In this document: positions 62,944 to 64,000 of the stretch, piece after piece
Layout: each line of letters opens with the position of its first letter
Numbering within the stretch: the stretch's first letter is position 1
From: Sneathia sanguinegens
GTDB taxonomy: Bacteria > Fusobacteriota > Fusobacteriia > Fusobacteriales > Leptotrichiaceae
NCBI RefSeq assembly: GCF_001517935.1
Contig: NZ_LOQF01000008.1
Span: 1-64,000 of the forward strand
Length of the DNA stretch: 64,000 bases
Direction of reading: 5' to 3'
The notes under the pieces: generated by a model
Database searches by the model: none
The model's input: the letters and a program-made list of their open reading frames with translations, nothing else
Told to the model about the DNA's origin: nothing
Translations under genes and position numbers: made by a program

Positions 62944-62973
62944 TTGCTTTTATAATGGGGGGGGGTATATACT
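62944..62973 (+). promoter_or_regulatory. Adhesin promoter containing a nine-G tract
   Basis: Nine consecutive G (62957-62965) directly follow a TATAAT (62951-62956). Two readings are possible. In the first, TTGCTT (62944-62949) and TATACT (62968-62973) are the -35 and -10 boxes, with the G tract inside an 18-nt spacer, so losing one G gives the ideal 17. In the second, the TATAAT is the -10 box (no good -35) and transcription starts in or next to the G tract. Either way tract length should affect expression. The AGGAGG ribosome site is at 62980-62985. Confidence 0.65.
62957..62965 (+). repeat. Homopolymeric G tract
   Basis: Nine G in a row in a very AT-rich region. No other G or C run of this length was noticed in the window. 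Confidence 0.97.
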
Positions 62974-62994
62974 ATGGTTAGGAGGTAGTTACTT

Positions 62995-64000
62995 ATGAAT
63001 ATTGAAGTAAATTTGAAAAAATTCAAAACAACTATAAAGAAAAAAAGAAAAATAACATTAGCGTTGATGTTAAGTTTTTTGATGACAGGGACTATTGGTT
63101 TTGCTGAAACACCAACAGTAGAAGAACTACAACAAAAGATACAAGAATTACAAATTAAAATAGAACAACTAGAAGTAAAGAATAAAGAAATGGAAAATAG
63201 ATTTAAATTTGAAGCAGTTATAGCTGGAAAAGGAGCAAAAATTGGAGGTTATGAAGTTCCAAATGAAAAAATTAGAGGCATAGCTATAGGGCAAGAAGCT
63301 ACAATAGATGCACAAGGTGGGAATGATGAGGATTATAGTATTGCAATAGGTAGAAAAGCTAGAGTTACATCTAATGGGTTAGATTTTAGTAGTATAGCAT
63401 TAGGTGATGGTGCTTATGTACTTAATGGAAGTGGAAAACAAGAATGGGCTTTAAGCTTTGATAGCGATAATTGGGATGTAGTAAAAGGTTTTTTTAATGT
63501 TACAGTTAATGGGCTAAAAAAAAGTAGTAGGATTCCAGGAGGCATTGCAATAGGGACGGATGCATATGCAAGGACTGGTAGTATACAAATAGGATCTCAT
63601 ACATACGAAGGTAAAATGGGAGGTATTGAAGTAATTAAAAATAATGATGAAACTTCAAATGATACTAATCGGCAAGCAAATATTGTTAATATGACAACAA
63701 TAGGAACAAACTCTTACCAAAAAGCAGCTATGGGAACTATGGTTGGAGCGTACAATATATCTACTGGAAATTTTGATGGTAGTGGAGGATTTAATAGTTT
63801 CAGTTATGGTGCACAAAATTTTGGATCTAGTGTATTTGGGACATTGAATAGTATAAAATCAAAAGGTAAAAATGGTACATCAGGTGTAGCTAATAGTATT
63901 GTTGGTATAGCAAATATTACTGAAAATGCTAATGGATCATTAGTCTTTGGGGCTGGGAACGTTATTAAAAATTCAAACGAATATTTAAGTTTAACCGATA
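62995..64000 (+). CDS. YadA-like trimeric autotransporter adhesin, 3' end outside the window
   Basis: The frame is open from ATG 62995 to the window end (335 codons, partial). An extended, very basic signal sequence (about 1-37, with KKKRKITLALMLSFLMTGTIGFA near its end) is typical of large type V secreted proteins. A short heptad coiled coil follows (about 40-68, VEELQQKIQELQIKIEQLE). After it come left-handed head-type repeats: GIAIGQEA, SIAIGRKA, SIALGDGAY, GIAIGTDAYA, SIQIGSHTY. It should trimerise, with an anchor domain beyond the window. AGGAGG lies 9 bases before the ATG. Likely a host-binding adhesin whose expression may vary with the G tract upstream. Confidence 0.88.
   Translation, partial: MNIEVNLKKFKTTIKKKRKITLALMLSFLMTGTIGFAETPTVEELQQKIQELQIKIEQLEVKNKEMENRFKFEAVIAGKGAKIGGYEVPNEKIRGIAIGQEATIDAQGGNDEDYSIAIGRKARVTSNGLDFSSIALGDGAYVLNGSGKQEWALSFDSDNWDVVKGFFNVTVNGLKKSSRIPGGIAIGTDAYARTGSIQIGSHTYEGKMGGIEVIKNNDETSNDTNRQANIVNMTTIGTNSYQKAAMGTMVGAYNISTGNFDGSGGFNSFSYGAQNFGSSVFGTLNSIKSKGKNGTSGVANSIVGIANITENANGSLVFGAGNVIKNSNEYLSLTD

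Overview
The window is AT-rich and densely coding. It reads as a small-genome, Gram-negative fermentative bacterium of the Fusobacteriota, most likely family Leptotrichiaceae (Sneathia or Streptobacillus type). The evidence is a Firmicute-like gene repertoire (LytTR regulator plus DUF3021, class II FBPase GlpX, LrgAB, two MnmA paralogues, PTS enzyme I) combined with true outer-membrane proteins: beta-barrels ending in an aromatic residue, a subtilisin autotransporter and a YadA-like adhesin. The genus is inferred from gene content, not from a search.

Layout. (1) 1-1.6 kb: the 3' end of an rRNA operon (5S) and its terminator, a LytTR/DUF3021 pair, and a small secreted DUF2147 protein. (2) 1.65-8.2 kb: a 490-bp control region in which a block of about 110 bp is duplicated. 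Each copy carries an 18-bp palindrome matching the clostridial Rex (NADH-sensing) operator and a sigma-70-type promoter. It drives a pyruvate dehydrogenase operon whose E2 lacks a lipoyl domain, whose E3 carries one, and which includes lipoate ligase. (3) 8.3-9.4 kb: glpX. (4) 9.4-23.1 kb: a colinear run of fourteen genes for tRNA/rRNA modification (mnmA, rsmB, CCA enzyme fused to Nudix, SPOUT methyltransferase, rimM, trmD), a compact alanine racemase, DhaM, PTS enzyme I, a DJ-1 protein and a formate-type channel. (5) 23.1-27.2 kb, minus strand: an autotransporter-type barrel, M24 peptidase, YgjP-like protease and Nudix hydrolase. (6) 27.3-37.3 kb: MFS, mutS, alaS, an outer-membrane protein, ruvX and a TPR protein.

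(7) 37.4-41.6 kb, minus strand: two larger outer-membrane proteins and one small one. (8) 41.9-43.9 kb: rpmB, a MATE exporter and an HU-like protein. (9) 43.9-49.0 kb, minus strand: an overlapping operon of HAD phosphatase, lone receiver domain, lrgA, lrgB, second mnmA and sppA. (10) 49.3-58.3 kb: three surface genes in a row, an outer-membrane barrel, a lipoprotein-type subtilisin autotransporter of about 1725 residues, and a barrel protein split by a long coiled-coil/acidic insert. (11) 58.4-62.7 kb, minus strand: NadN-like NAD 5'-nucleotidase, an unknown secreted protein, a DUF4912 protein and tsaD. (12) 62.7 kb to the end: a trimeric autotransporter adhesin running off the window, preceded by nine consecutive G residues inside its promoter.

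The physiology suggested is fermentation of pyruvate under redox control, scavenging of lipoate and NAD rather than synthesis, and heavy investment in a variable surface. The most notable items are the G-tract promoter, the duplicated Rex-type control region, the outer-membrane paralogues that accept different insert domains at what looks like the same loop, and the barrel-protease-barrel operon.
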